A DNA stretch of 36,079 nt, from contig CAKZUG010000100.1 of assembly GCA_937920545.1 (NCBI GenBank), forward strand, positions 1 through 36,079, read 5' to 3'. Under the pieces are notes generated by a model. That model was not told the DNA's origin and did not search any database. It was given only the letters and a program-made list of their open reading frames with translations. Of the stretch, positions 25,514 through 34,086 are shown in pieces. The translations under genes and the position numbers were made by a program. Positions within the stretch are counted from its first letter, which is position 1. Each line of letters opens with the position of its first letter. The stretch comes from an uncultured Saccharophagus sp. GTDB taxonomy: Bacteria; Pseudomonadota; Gammaproteobacteria; Pseudomonadales; Cellvibrionaceae.

Positions 25514-26529
25514 AAAAAATTACATTAGTAGTAGCAGATTATTTGAAAAATAATAGTATTTTTGATGAAAGCGCCCATCGTGATGATATATATGATCGGT
25601 TTATTCAGCTAAAAAAAGTGTTTTTGCAAGAAGGCTATGATTTATCCACTCAAGACATAAACCCTATAGAAAGCGCCACTGCAGTTATTTATGCTAGTAA
25701 CATGCCTAAGGTTTTACCTGACATCCCACAAAAGTCATATATTATATTAAGTGAAAGCGCTTTTATTCGGCCAGATAACTATATTAAAGCTAATCACGCC
25801 TACTTTAAGCGTGTGTTTACTTGGCATGACGATTTTGTAGATGGTAATAAATATATCAAGCTCAATTATTCACATAAGTATCCGGCTGAAATTAACAGTA
25901 ATATAAATAGAAAATTATGTGTGCTTATATCTGCTAACAAGAAGCCGCCACATTCGCAAATAAATGATTTATATTCCAAAAGAGTTGAGGCCATCCGTTG
26001 GTTTGAAAAAAACCAACCTCAAGACTTTGATTTATATGGTATGGGTTGGAGTAATTATGCGTTTTCGTCAGGCAAACTTCAGCGGTTAGCAAAACGTATT
26101 CCAACCGTGCAAGCTTTAGCCAATGCTTTATTTTTAACACCATACCCGTCATATAAAGGTGCTGTTGATAATAAAAAGGAGGTTATGGAGCGATATAAGT
26201 TTTCTATTTGTTTTGAAAACGCAAAGTCAATACCCGGTTATATTACTGAAAAAATATTTGATAGTTTTTTTGCTGGATGTGTTCCTATATATTGGGGGCC
26301 AGATAATATATGTGATCACATTCCTAAAAACTGTTTTATAGATATGAGGGACTTTGAAACTTATAGTGATTTATACCGTTTCATATCAACTTTGAGTAAT
26401 GATGAGTACCTTCAATATGTTGATAATATTCGTTCATTTTTATCATCAAGCGCAGCTACTCAATTTTCAAGTTCAGGTTTCGCGCGCACTATAGTTAAGT
26501 ATGTGTTAGGTGATTTAAATGATAATTAG
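25510..26529 (+). CDS. GT10-family glycosyltransferase (alpha-1,3/4-fucosyltransferase type)
   Basis: The 339 residues carry the GT10 signature FSICFENAKSIPGYITEKIF followed by DSFFAGCVPIYWGPDNICDHIP, the GDP-fucose-binding region, and an upstream YGMGWSNYAF stretch. GT10 enzymes transfer fucose from GDP-fucose to the 3- or 4-OH of GlcNAc or similar sugars, as in bacterial Lewis-type structures. With a ColD-like enzyme in the operon, the donor could instead be GDP-colitose (inference). It overlaps wzx by four bases and the next gene by 11. Confidence 0.88.
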   Translation: MKKITLVVADYLKNNSIFDESAHRDDIYDRFIQLKKVFLQEGYDLSTQDINPIESATAVIYASNMPKVLPDIPQKSYIILSESAFIRPDNYIKANHAYFKRVFTWHDDFVDGNKYIKLNYSHKYPAEINSNINRKLCVLISANKKPPHSQINDLYSKRVEAIRWFEKNQPQDFDLYGMGWSNYAFSSGKLQRLAKRIPTVQALANALFLTPYPSYKGAVDNKKEVMERYKFSICFENAKSIPGYITEKIFDSFFAGCVPIYWGPDNICDHIPKNCFIDMRDFETYSDLYRFISTLSNDEYLQYVDNIRSFLSSSAATQFSSSGFARTIVKYVLGDLNDN

Positions 26530-27355
26530 CAAAATAATAGGTGGCTTGGGTAATCAAATGTTTCAATACGCTATTGCACAATCAATAGCTATAGAGCGAG
26601 ATGAGGTCTTTAAAATTGATATCTCAGCCTTTGAGACATATGAACTATTTGATTTTGAGTTGAACCACTTTAACATCAAGCCCTGTATAGCTAACAAAAA
26701 TGAAGTAGCGCAGTTAATTGGTGGAAATAAGCTCGTAAAAAAAATACGTACAACTTTAGGTATAACAGCTTTATATAAAGAGAGAGAGAGAACAATATTT
26801 GATGATAATGTTTTCAACAATAATAATATCTATTTAATGGGTTACTGGCAAAATGAACAGTATTTTATTAAACATAGGCAGCTTATTTTAAGTACTTTTA
26901 CACCTAAAACACCATTGCAGCATAATGCCAAAAACTACCTTGCGAGGATAAAAAGCGAACAATCAGTAAGCTTACATATACGACGGGGTGATTACTTAAA
27001 GCATGATGAAATAGGCGTACTGCCGCTAAGTTATTATCAAAATGCTATTGATTACCATCAGAAACGTGATGAGCATGTGGTTTTCTTTGTTTTTTCTAAT
27101 GATATTGAGTGGTGTCGACAATCACTCAATAATATTCATAATGTTGTGTTTGTAGAAGGTACTTCTTCACCCATTGAGGATTTGTGGTTAATGAGCCAGT
27201 GTGAACATAATATTATAGCTAACAGCACATTTAGTTGGTGGTCTGCTTGGTTAAATCAATCAAGCAAAAAGATAGTTATAAGCCCAAAAAATTGGAGAAG
27301 GATTAACCCTAACAATTATAGTTGGAAATGCGATGATTGGATTGAACTTGAATAA
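26519..27355 (+). CDS. GT11-family glycosyltransferase (alpha-1,2-fucosyltransferase type)
   Basis: The 278 residues begin with the GT11 motif IIGGLGNQMFQYAIAQS and contain H153-I-R-R-G-D-Y159, the donor-binding motif, followed by LPLSYYQNAI and NSTFSWWSAWLN near the C-terminus. GT11 enzymes add fucose alpha-1,2 to galactose; a relative, WbgN of E. coli O55, is known with colitose as donor. The cytoplasmic or membrane-associated role fits O-antigen assembly. ATG 26519 lies within the end of the GT10 gene. Confidence 0.9.
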   Translation: MIISKIIGGLGNQMFQYAIAQSIAIERDEVFKIDISAFETYELFDFELNHFNIKPCIANKNEVAQLIGGNKLVKKIRTTLGITALYKERERTIFDDNVFNNNNIYLMGYWQNEQYFIKHRQLILSTFTPKTPLQHNAKNYLARIKSEQSVSLHIRRGDYLKHDEIGVLPLSYYQNAIDYHQKRDEHVVFFVFSNDIEWCRQSLNNIHNVVFVEGTSSPIEDLWLMSQCEHNIIANSTFSWWSAWLNQSSKKIVISPKNWRRINPNNYSWKCDDWIELE

Positions 27356-27367
27356 TCAATTATTTAT

Positions 27368-28396
27368 ATGTGTGGTTATAGTATGATTGAAACTATAAAT
27401 ATATCTGTAATTATGCCAGTGTTTAATGCAGAAAGTTACCTGTGCGAGGCAATTGAAAGCATACTTAGGCAAACATATAAAGATTTTGAGTTTATTATTG
27501 TTAATGATGGGTCTACGGATAACAGTAAAAGCATAATTGAAGAATATTCAAAAAAAGACTCACGTATTGTTTGTATCAATAATGATAATAAGGGTATTTC
27601 TTTATCTTTAAACGACGGTATTTTGCAAGCAAAAGGTAAATATATTGCACGTATGGATGCTGACGATATTTCCCATGCTGATAGGTTAAAAAAGCAGTTT
27701 ACCTACATGGAGGCTCATCCACATGTAGGCGTTTGTGGGGCATGGGCAAAGTTATTTGGTGATGTTAAGAAGAAAAAAGTTAAAAAACATCCAGTAGACC
27801 ATAATAAATTGGTAGCAAAGTTATTATTTTCTGTTTGTTTTATTCACCCAACGGTGATGATGCGAAAAGAGTTGCTTCTAAGTACTAATAATTTATATGA
27901 TCCTACTTTTACGAGTGCGCAAGATTATGATTTATGGGAGCGTTTATATAAACATACCACTTTTTCTAATATACCAGAGGTGCTATTAGATTACCGTGTG
28001 TCTAAATCAAGTGTGAGTGCTAAAGCAAATAGAGAAAAGAATAACGACCGTTTTAATTTAATTACTAGCGTGAACTTAAGGTTGCTAAACAGAATGGGCC
28101 TTAACCCTAGTAATTCAGAATTAGATATGCATTACATGCTTGGATTAAATGAGCGTATTAAAACAAGTAAAGTACCTATTGTTTCAGTGAAGAAATACTT
28201 AAAACGTGTTTATGAAAGTAACAAAAAAATGGGTTTTTTAAATGTGAATTATTTTCATTTTTTTTTATCTGAGCGGTTTTTTGCGTTTTGTATGTTGCAG
28301 AAAAATTCCCAAATTTTTATAAGACAGTTTATTTTTTCTATGATGTTTGTTTCTGGTATGCTTTTTTATGGTTGTAATCTGGTTGGGTTTATTTAG
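27368..28396 (+). CDS. GT2-family glycosyltransferase
   Basis: GT-A fold transferase of 342 residues. ISVIMPVFNAESYL starts the domain, IIVNDGSTDNS binds the nucleotide, and ARMDADDISHADRL at about residues 95-108 holds the DXD metal site. HPTVMMRKELL and SAQDYDLWERLY are conserved acceptor-side parts. A hydrophobic segment ends the protein (FIFSMMFVSGMLFYGCNLVG), so it may attach to the membrane. ATG 27368 or the internal ATG 27383 (MIETINIS) could be the start; neither has a strong ribosome site. Donor and acceptor cannot be predicted. Confidence 0.88.
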   Translation: MCGYSMIETINISVIMPVFNAESYLCEAIESILRQTYKDFEFIIVNDGSTDNSKSIIEEYSKKDSRIVCINNDNKGISLSLNDGILQAKGKYIARMDADDISHADRLKKQFTYMEAHPHVGVCGAWAKLFGDVKKKKVKKHPVDHNKLVAKLLFSVCFIHPTVMMRKELLLSTNNLYDPTFTSAQDYDLWERLYKHTTFSNIPEVLLDYRVSKSSVSAKANREKNNDRFNLITSVNLRLLNRMGLNPSNSELDMHYMLGLNERIKTSKVPIVSVKKYLKRVYESNKKMGFLNVNYFHFFLSERFFAFCMLQKNSQIFIRQFIFSMMFVSGMLFYGCNLVGFI

Positions 28397-28399
28397 TAT

Positions 28400-29425
28400 A
28401 TGAAGCATATTTTGATTTTAAGTAAAGAATACCCACCTGATGTTGGTGGTGCAGGTGTAGTGGCTTCTCAAATATACAATGGTTTACTCACTCGTGGGTG
28501 GAACATTAGAAGAAATCGATGTTTTAACTTGTTACCACGTATTTTTGTTTTTATTTATTCTGCTTGGTATGTCTTAATCTCCTTTAAGTATGATTATGTA
28601 ATTATCAATGACATGTTTTTTAAAAAAATATATTGTTTTTTTTCTTTTTTTTATACCCCTAAAAATACAATTATTTATCTTCATGGTTCTGAACCTGAAT
28701 TTTTATTGAGTTCTAAATTTCTCAAAAAAAGAATGATTAGACTTTGTAAGAAATCAGTTAAGGTTGTTGCGGTTTCAAATTATATGAAAGATAAATTTCT
28801 GAGTGAATTTAGCTGTGATAAAAATTTATACCTTGAGTTAGAAGAAAAAATAGTTGTAATAAAAAATGGTGTAGATACTAGTATTTTTAATTATCAAAAT
28901 GTTAGCAAGCCTGGCAATATTTTAAATATAGCGACATGTTGCCGTATAGATTGGGGTAAAGGCTTTAAAGAAATGGTTGAAGTTTTATCTACACTTAAAA
29001 AAGATGATATTCATTTTAAGTGGCATATTGCTGGTGATGGACGCCACTTTAGCGAAATTAAACATTATATTGCACAAAGTGATATTAATAATAATGTATG
29101 TTTTTACGGCGCTATTCCGCATAATGAGGTTGCAAGATTATTTAATCATTGCCATTTTATGATGCTCTTATCAAATTTTAAAGAATCGCTAGGTTTGGTT
29201 TATATGGAGGCAAGCTGCTGTGGTTGCTTTTCAATTGGGCGCAATTTATATGGTGTTAAAGAAGCTATTTTTAATAATATTACGGGTATACGTATTGATA
29301 GACATGTCGAGGCAATTAATGCTTTTAAATCGCTTGTTATTGATAATAAAGTTATATCAAAAAAGTCAAAATCAATGTTCTCATTGAATGTTATGTTAGA
29401 TCAAGTTGAGTCGATGTTTAAGTGA
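28400..29425 (+). CDS. GT4-family glycosyltransferase, short
   Basis: GT-B fold transferase of 341 residues. The N-terminal glycine-rich motif is KEYPPDVGGAGVVASQIY. The C-terminal GT4 domain has CCRIDWGKGFKEMVEVL, HIAGDGRHFSEIK, FYGAIPHNEVARLF and the donor-binding ESLGLVYMEASCCGC. The first domain looks compressed just after GLLTRGWNI, where GT4 enzymes usually have a further beta-alpha unit, so a small deletion is possible. It starts three bases after the preceding stop. Strongly AT-rich. Confidence 0.85.
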   Translation: MKHILILSKEYPPDVGGAGVVASQIYNGLLTRGWNIRRNRCFNLLPRIFVFIYSAWYVLISFKYDYVIINDMFFKKIYCFFSFFYTPKNTIIYLHGSEPEFLLSSKFLKKRMIRLCKKSVKVVAVSNYMKDKFLSEFSCDKNLYLELEEKIVVIKNGVDTSIFNYQNVSKPGNILNIATCCRIDWGKGFKEMVEVLSTLKKDDIHFKWHIAGDGRHFSEIKHYIAQSDINNNVCFYGAIPHNEVARLFNHCHFMMLLSNFKESLGLVYMEASCCGCFSIGRNLYGVKEAIFNNITGIRIDRHVEAINAFKSLVIDNKVISKKSKSMFSLNVMLDQVESMFK

Positions 29426-29476
29426 CTTTTTTAAATAATCACTCATAATAACTAATTTATAGTTGAGATTTTCACA

Positions 29477-30577
29477 TTGAATATTTTGTTTTATCTCGAG
29501 AACTTAAAGTCTGGCGGAGTACAGCGTCGCACGATGCGTTTGATTGGTGGTATTCAAAAATATGCTCCCTCTGATTGGTCGTTTACTCTGCTTGTAAACT
29601 TTAGTGAGGGTGAGCATTTTGAGCATGTACCAGAGGGTGTGCATTTGCAAGTGCTAGGCGACTTGAAAGGTTTTTCTCTATATCGCTCACTGAGGTCTAA
29701 AGCAGTTGAGCTTAAACCAGATGTTGTAGTGTGCTGCATGGGTCGGCAGTTATTACAATGGTTGTTAGCAACATGCTTTGTTTCTATTCGTTCAAAAGTA
29801 ATTGTTATTCAGGCTGTACCAGTAATGTTATCGGCCTATGGAAAGCTTAAAAATACTATGCGAAGCCAACTCATGCGTTGGTTGTATCCTAAAGCCAGTG
29901 CAGTGGTTTGCGTATCTGATGCAGTACTTGCAACAGTGCAGAAGCTTAATACCCCGCTCGCTAAAAAAGCACAGCGTATTTATAACCCTGTATTTGATGA
30001 TTCTATGCTGACTTTGGCAAATGCTCAGCCGCAGATTTTCGATAATTTTATTGGTGTGAATGCGGTTGCAGTAGGGCGAATGAATGTGCAAAAAGATTAT
30101 GGCACCATGCTTCGTGCTGCGGCCAAAGTAATAAACACGTTGCCTCAGTTCCGTTTGCATATTTTGGGGGGAGGCGAGTTACTGCAACCCATGCAGGTTT
30201 TAGCTCGTGAATTAGGTATACAAGATCATGTGATTTTTCATGGTTTTGTGGTTAACCCCTACCCCTACCTCAAACAGGCTGATCTATTTGTGATGTCTTC
30301 GCTGTGGGAGGGCTTGCCAAATTCAATGGTCGAAGCTCTGGCTTTAGGTACCAAGGTGGTATCTACAGATTGTATTGCAGGCCCCAATGAAATTTTGGCG
30401 AAGGGTGAATACGGTCAACTTGTTAATACAGGGGATCATCAAGCATTCGCGCAGGCCGTATTAACCGAAATTAAACAGGTGAGAGATCTGCAAGTACTCG
30501 CCCAACGAGGTCGTTATTATAGTGTTGAAAATTCAGCAAAAGCATATATTAAGTTGGCTAAGGAGCTAATGCGTTGA
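29477..30577 (+). CDS. GT4-family glycosyltransferase
   Basis: The 366-residue GT-B enzyme begins MNILFYLENLKSGGVQRRTM with the acceptor-domain glycine motif and contains AVGRMNVQKDYGTMLRAAA, HILGGGELLQPMQ, DHVIFHGFVVNPYPYLKQAD and SSLWEGLPNSMVEALALG, the GT4 donor-binding ExGLP...E region. TTG at 29477 is the start that includes the conserved N-terminus; the next in-frame ATG is 19 codons later. Base composition is less AT-rich than in the preceding genes, suggesting a different origin. It overlaps the next gene by four bases (TTGA). Confidence 0.9.
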   Translation: MNILFYLENLKSGGVQRRTMRLIGGIQKYAPSDWSFTLLVNFSEGEHFEHVPEGVHLQVLGDLKGFSLYRSLRSKAVELKPDVVVCCMGRQLLQWLLATCFVSIRSKVIVIQAVPVMLSAYGKLKNTMRSQLMRWLYPKASAVVCVSDAVLATVQKLNTPLAKKAQRIYNPVFDDSMLTLANAQPQIFDNFIGVNAVAVGRMNVQKDYGTMLRAAAKVINTLPQFRLHILGGGELLQPMQVLARELGIQDHVIFHGFVVNPYPYLKQADLFVMSSLWEGLPNSMVEALALGTKVVSTDCIAGPNEILAKGEYGQLVNTGDHQAFAQAVLTEIKQVRDLQVLAQRGRYYSVENSAKAYIKLAKELMR

Positions 30578-31281
30578 AAATTATTCCCTTTCTAAATCAA
30601 CGTTATGTGCAGGTAAAGCGTTTAGCCGATGAAGATGTTCTACCTTATGGGGCGTTTATATACCTTAACCCATTCAATTACTTTTACTTGCGTAAAAGCC
30701 CTGATTTACTGAGCGTGGCACACTATCGTATGGATGGTATTTACCTTGTTACTATTATGCGAATATATCTCAGTAAGGCTTTGGGTGTAGCACGTCAATC
30801 ATTTGATATGACATCTTTGGCACCAGTAATATTCGATTACTGTGCAAAACGTCAGTTAAAAGTTTTTATCGCTGGAGGTAAGCCTGGGCATGCAGATGTA
30901 TTTATTAATATTATGAGGGGGCGTTTCCCTGGTGTTGAGTGGGTTGGGCACTGTGACGGCTATCAATCCGAGGGAGTAATTATTGACCACGTATTAGAGT
31001 CTAAAGCGGATGTAGCATTATTAGGTTTGGGCAATATCAAACAAGAATCTGTAGCGGGCCAGTTAGCTCAACAAAAGCCTGAAGGCCGCTTTTTTACCTG
31101 TGGGGCTTTCATAAGCCAAACAGCAAATTCTGGTGCAGTAGATTACTATCCATCTTGGATTAACAAATATCATTTACGCTGGGCATATCGCTTCATTAAA
31201 GAGCCGCATGTAATTAAACGTGTGTTGAAATATTATCCTAGTTTTTTATTGTTTTTTTGCATGGATATAATTCGTAGATAA
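30574..31281 (+). CDS. WecG/TagA/CpsF-family glycosyltransferase (GT26)
   Basis: The 235 residues contain the GT26 core: FDMTSLAPVIFDYCAKRQLK, VFIAGGKPGHADVFINIM, FPGVEWVGHCDGYQ and SKADVALLGLGNIKQESVAG. Family members transfer ManNAcA (WecG) or ManNAc (TagA) to lipid-linked GlcNAc, and other members act in EPS assembly, so the exact sugar is unknown. They are usually membrane-associated; the C-terminal basic/hydrophobic region fits. TTG 30574 is coupled to the upstream stop as TTGA. Confidence 0.9.
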   Translation: MKIIPFLNQRYVQVKRLADEDVLPYGAFIYLNPFNYFYLRKSPDLLSVAHYRMDGIYLVTIMRIYLSKALGVARQSFDMTSLAPVIFDYCAKRQLKVFIAGGKPGHADVFINIMRGRFPGVEWVGHCDGYQSEGVIIDHVLESKADVALLGLGNIKQESVAGQLAQQKPEGRFFTCGAFISQTANSGAVDYYPSWINKYHLRWAYRFIKEPHVIKRVLKYYPSFLLFFCMDIIRR

Positions 31282-31284
31282 TTT

Positions 31285-32523
31285 ATGTTAAGAAATAATA
31301 GTGCAAAATTTGTGTTTATATGGCTTAGTTTAATTGTTTTTTTTCCTACATATATTGGTGGCATGAGTTTACATACTGGTCAAAAATTTTTGTATATATT
31401 GTACCCTCTAGCCGCTGTAACCTTAATTTTTTTTATAGGCGTCAAATACAAAAAAATAAGTATCGATAGTGTCTCACTTGTTCTTATTGCTTTTTTTTCT
31501 CTTCTCTTGGCAAGTGCGCTTGCGAAAAGCACTTTTTTAGATGTTCGATTGTTAATGGCTCATTTTAGATATTTAGCGTATTTTTTGATCTATGTTGGTT
31601 TGTATAATTATATTACGCGCAGGCCATTACCAGGTACTAGTTTTATTAAGGGTGTTATTTTTCTCGCGTTAATAATATTAATTTTTATAATTGTTCAGTT
31701 ATTACAACCTTCACTTGTTGAACCACTTGGTATTTCAAATAGACATGGTATTGACCATCTAGGGTTTCGTATTGGCGGGCCAATGGTTTGGAGCTATGGT
31801 TTAGCTTTCATCTTAATACCCATATATTCTTATATTCTTATAAGTATCTTTATTTGTTTAAAATTACGCGATGCTCTATTTTTTCTGGTTCTTGTATTAA
31901 CTATATTGGGTGGTCAATCTAAAGCGGCATATTTAGCGATCACGTTTTGTGCTTTAATTTTATTATTTTTAAGCGGTTTTTTGGTGAACACCAGCCGTAT
32001 TGTCAAAATAAATGCTTTATTTTTTACTTGCTTGCTTCTTATTGGATCATTTGTTTTTATAAATTTAGATTCTTTTGGTAATATTGCCCGATTCGCGGAA
32101 ACCTTGTCAGGTAGTGGTGTAGATGCCTCCACTCAAACACGTTTAAATCAGTTGAGTCATCTTGAATACACGATTGAGAATAACATTTGGTTAGGTTACC
32201 CTAAGCATTATGTAGTAATAGAAAATGCTTATGGTTATTATTTTTACAACTATGGCATTTTAGGTTTGTTAGGCTATTTTTTGGTAATGGCTTTTATATT
32301 CCTACGAAGTTGGCGGTTATTTTTTATATTTAAGAAAAAATATGGTGACTCCCCCCTTACTAAATTGTCAGCAGCCGCATTATGTTTTGCTTTTTCTGCA
32401 TTTGTCTTTTCTCTAGCAAATTCTCCGCTTGATGGTCATAAAACCGCATACTTTTACTGGTCATTTTTTGCTATTTATTTTGGTATATGCGCTAGAATGG
32501 GCATATTAGGTATTCGTTTTTAA
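31285..32523 (+). CDS. wzy: O-antigen polymerase/ligase-family membrane protein (probable Wzy)
   Basis: The polytopic inner-membrane protein has 412 residues with about 10 to 12 hydrophobic segments and a larger periplasmic loop around SGSGVDASTQTRLNQLSHLE, followed by NNIWLGYPKHYVVIENAYGY, as in O-antigen ligase/polymerase domains (Wzy_C-like). With Wzx and Wzz in the operon, the polymerase role is most likely; WaaL-type ligase is the alternative. It is AT-rich, unlike the genes on either side, and starts three bases after the preceding stop. Confidence 0.82.
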   Translation: MLRNNSAKFVFIWLSLIVFFPTYIGGMSLHTGQKFLYILYPLAAVTLIFFIGVKYKKISIDSVSLVLIAFFSLLLASALAKSTFLDVRLLMAHFRYLAYFLIYVGLYNYITRRPLPGTSFIKGVIFLALIILIFIIVQLLQPSLVEPLGISNRHGIDHLGFRIGGPMVWSYGLAFILIPIYSYILISIFICLKLRDALFFLVLVLTILGGQSKAAYLAITFCALILLFLSGFLVNTSRIVKINALFFTCLLLIGSFVFINLDSFGNIARFAETLSGSGVDASTQTRLNQLSHLEYTIENNIWLGYPKHYVVIENAYGYYFYNYGILGLLGYFLVMAFIFLRSWRLFFIFKKKYGDSPLTKLSAAALCFAFSAFVFSLANSPLDGHKTAYFYWSFFAIYFGICARMGILGIRF

Positions 32524-32535
32524 TTTGGAGTTTTC

Positions 32536-33540
32536 ATGCATTATCTTGTCACTGGCGCAGCTGGTTTTATTGGTTTTTTTGTCGCTCAGCGTTTAATTGC
32601 GCAGGGCCATACCGTTGTTGGTATTGATAACCTCAACGATTATTACGATGTCTCACTTAAGCAGGCGCGTTTGTCTGAGCTTAACAAGTTAAACGGTTTT
32701 ACATTTATCGAGTTAGACCTTGCTAACAGAGAAGGCATTGCCACTTTGTTTGCAGAACAAAAATTTAACCGTGTGATACATTTGGCTGCACAAGCAGGCG
32801 TGCGTTACTCATTAGAGAATCCGTTGGCCTATGCCGATAGTAACTTAATAGGGCATTTAACTATTTTAGAGGGTTGCCGTAATAACAAGGTCGAGCACTT
32901 GGTGTATGCCAGTAGTAGCTCGGTATATGGGTTAAACAGTAAAACACCGTTTGCGACAAGTGACAGTGTTGATCACCCTGTATCACTTTATGCGGCTAGT
33001 AAAAAAGCTAACGAGTTAATGAGCCACACGTATTCACATTTGTATAATGTGCCAACAACGGGTTTACGTTTTTTTACGGTGTACGGCCCTTGGGGTAGAC
33101 CCGACATGGCATTATTTAAATTTACTAAAGCCATTTTAAACGGCGAGTCTATTGATATATTTAATAATGGCGACCTCAGCCGTGACTTTACCTATATTGA
33201 TGACATAGTCGAAGGCATTATGCGTATTCAAAATGTAATACCCCAAGGCCAAAATAATTGGACGCCTGAAACGGGTAGCCCAGCCAATAGCAGCGCGCCG
33301 TATGCGTTATACAATATTGGTAATGGTAACCCGGTTAAGTTAATGGATTTTGTTAGCGCCCTAGAAAATGCGCTTGGCATAGAGGCAAAAAAGAACTTTT
33401 TACCCATGCAGCCAGGCGATGTATACCAAACGTACGCCGAAACCAAAAGCCTAGAAGCCGCCACTGATTACGTACCCAACGTGAGCGTGAACGATGGTGT
33501 TGCGCGTTTTGTTGAGTGGTATAAAGCTTTTTATCACTAG
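32536..33540 (+). CDS. UDP-glucuronate 4-epimerase-like NAD-dependent epimerase
   Basis: Extended short-chain dehydrogenase of 334 residues, the size of UDP-GlcA 4-epimerases. The NAD motif is VTGAAGFIGFFVAQRL at residues 5-20. The family-specific stretch is IDNLNDYYDVSLKQARL, and HLAAQAGVRYSLENP is typical. Catalytic Y152 and K156 are in LYAASKKANE. FFTVYGPWGRPDMALFKFT supports the UDP-glucuronate branch over GalE. It would convert UDP-glucuronate to UDP-galacturonate, using the product of the downstream ugd. It is the last gene before repeats resume. Confidence 0.9.
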   Translation: MHYLVTGAAGFIGFFVAQRLIAQGHTVVGIDNLNDYYDVSLKQARLSELNKLNGFTFIELDLANREGIATLFAEQKFNRVIHLAAQAGVRYSLENPLAYADSNLIGHLTILEGCRNNKVEHLVYASSSSVYGLNSKTPFATSDSVDHPVSLYAASKKANELMSHTYSHLYNVPTTGLRFFTVYGPWGRPDMALFKFTKAILNGESIDIFNNGDLSRDFTYIDDIVEGIMRIQNVIPQGQNNWTPETGSPANSSAPYALYNIGNGNPVKLMDFVSALENALGIEAKKNFLPMQPGDVYQTYAETKSLEAATDYVPNVSVNDGVARFVEWYKAFYH

Positions 33541-34040
33541 TTCTGTTTTTTAGCTCGTCATTCTCGCGTAATAATATTTTATAAGTCATCATCAACGTCA
33601 CTGGATTCCCGCCTGCGCGGGAATGACTATTAAAAACATTGCATAGCGCATTGTGTTTTACTTTAAAGGTCGTAGTGTAATTGTGTTCTATGTTTAAAGT
33701 CATTACGCCGTCATTCCCGCGAATGCGGGAATCCAGTGGGTTTGTTGGTTGTTTATTGTGTGAATTTTGTTTTGTTGCTAGCTTCTGTGGATTCCCGCGT
33801 GCGCGGGAATGACGGTGTTGTAGGGTGCTATGTTTGCGGGGTAGCCTGCGGCCTTGCTGAAAAATCAAAAAATAAAGCCCTTTTCCTTGCTCTTGCCTTT
33901 AACGTTGTTTTTCCTAAAAGCGCAAAGCGCGCCTACGAGCGCAGCGTCCTAAAAGCGAAGCGCCTGCAAGCCATGCAATGGTGTCCTGTGTTTCAAGGCC
34001 TACAAGCCATAAGTTGGCGTCCACTCTTTTAAGCTTTTCA
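33541..34040. repeat. dRS3-like composite elements and hairpin array between the epimerase and ugd
   Basis: A short composite at 33560-33624 joins a degenerate palindrome (ATTCTCGCG) with ATTCCCGCC-TGC-GCGGGAAT. A full composite lies at 33713-33810 (98 bases between outer edges) with a core homologous to that of the 3' tandem units. Then follows a reverse-oriented degenerate core at 33856-33914 and hairpins (GCGCAAAGCGCGCC, GCGAAGCGCC, GCCATGCAATGG). No gene is supported; frames here are repeat read-through. Confidence 0.75.
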
Positions 34041-34053
34041 TTTAAATTAACGT

Positions 34054-34059
34054 TATAAT
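34054..34059 (+). promoter_or_regulatory. Possible -10 box upstream of ugd
   Basis: TATAAT lies 28 bases before the ugd ATG, in AT-rich sequence following the repeat array. No good -35 box is visible at the right spacing, so this is a weak call. A separate promoter would be expected because about 550 bases of repeats separate ugd from the operon. Confidence 0.35.
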
Positions 34060-34086
34060 CGTGGTTTTTTTACATGGATTCTAACA

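Noticed and set aside
33353-34032. Open frames of 171 and 98 residues on opposite strands after the epimerase
   Set aside because: They run through palindromic repeats and, on the minus strand, through the epimerase gene; no domain is recognisable.
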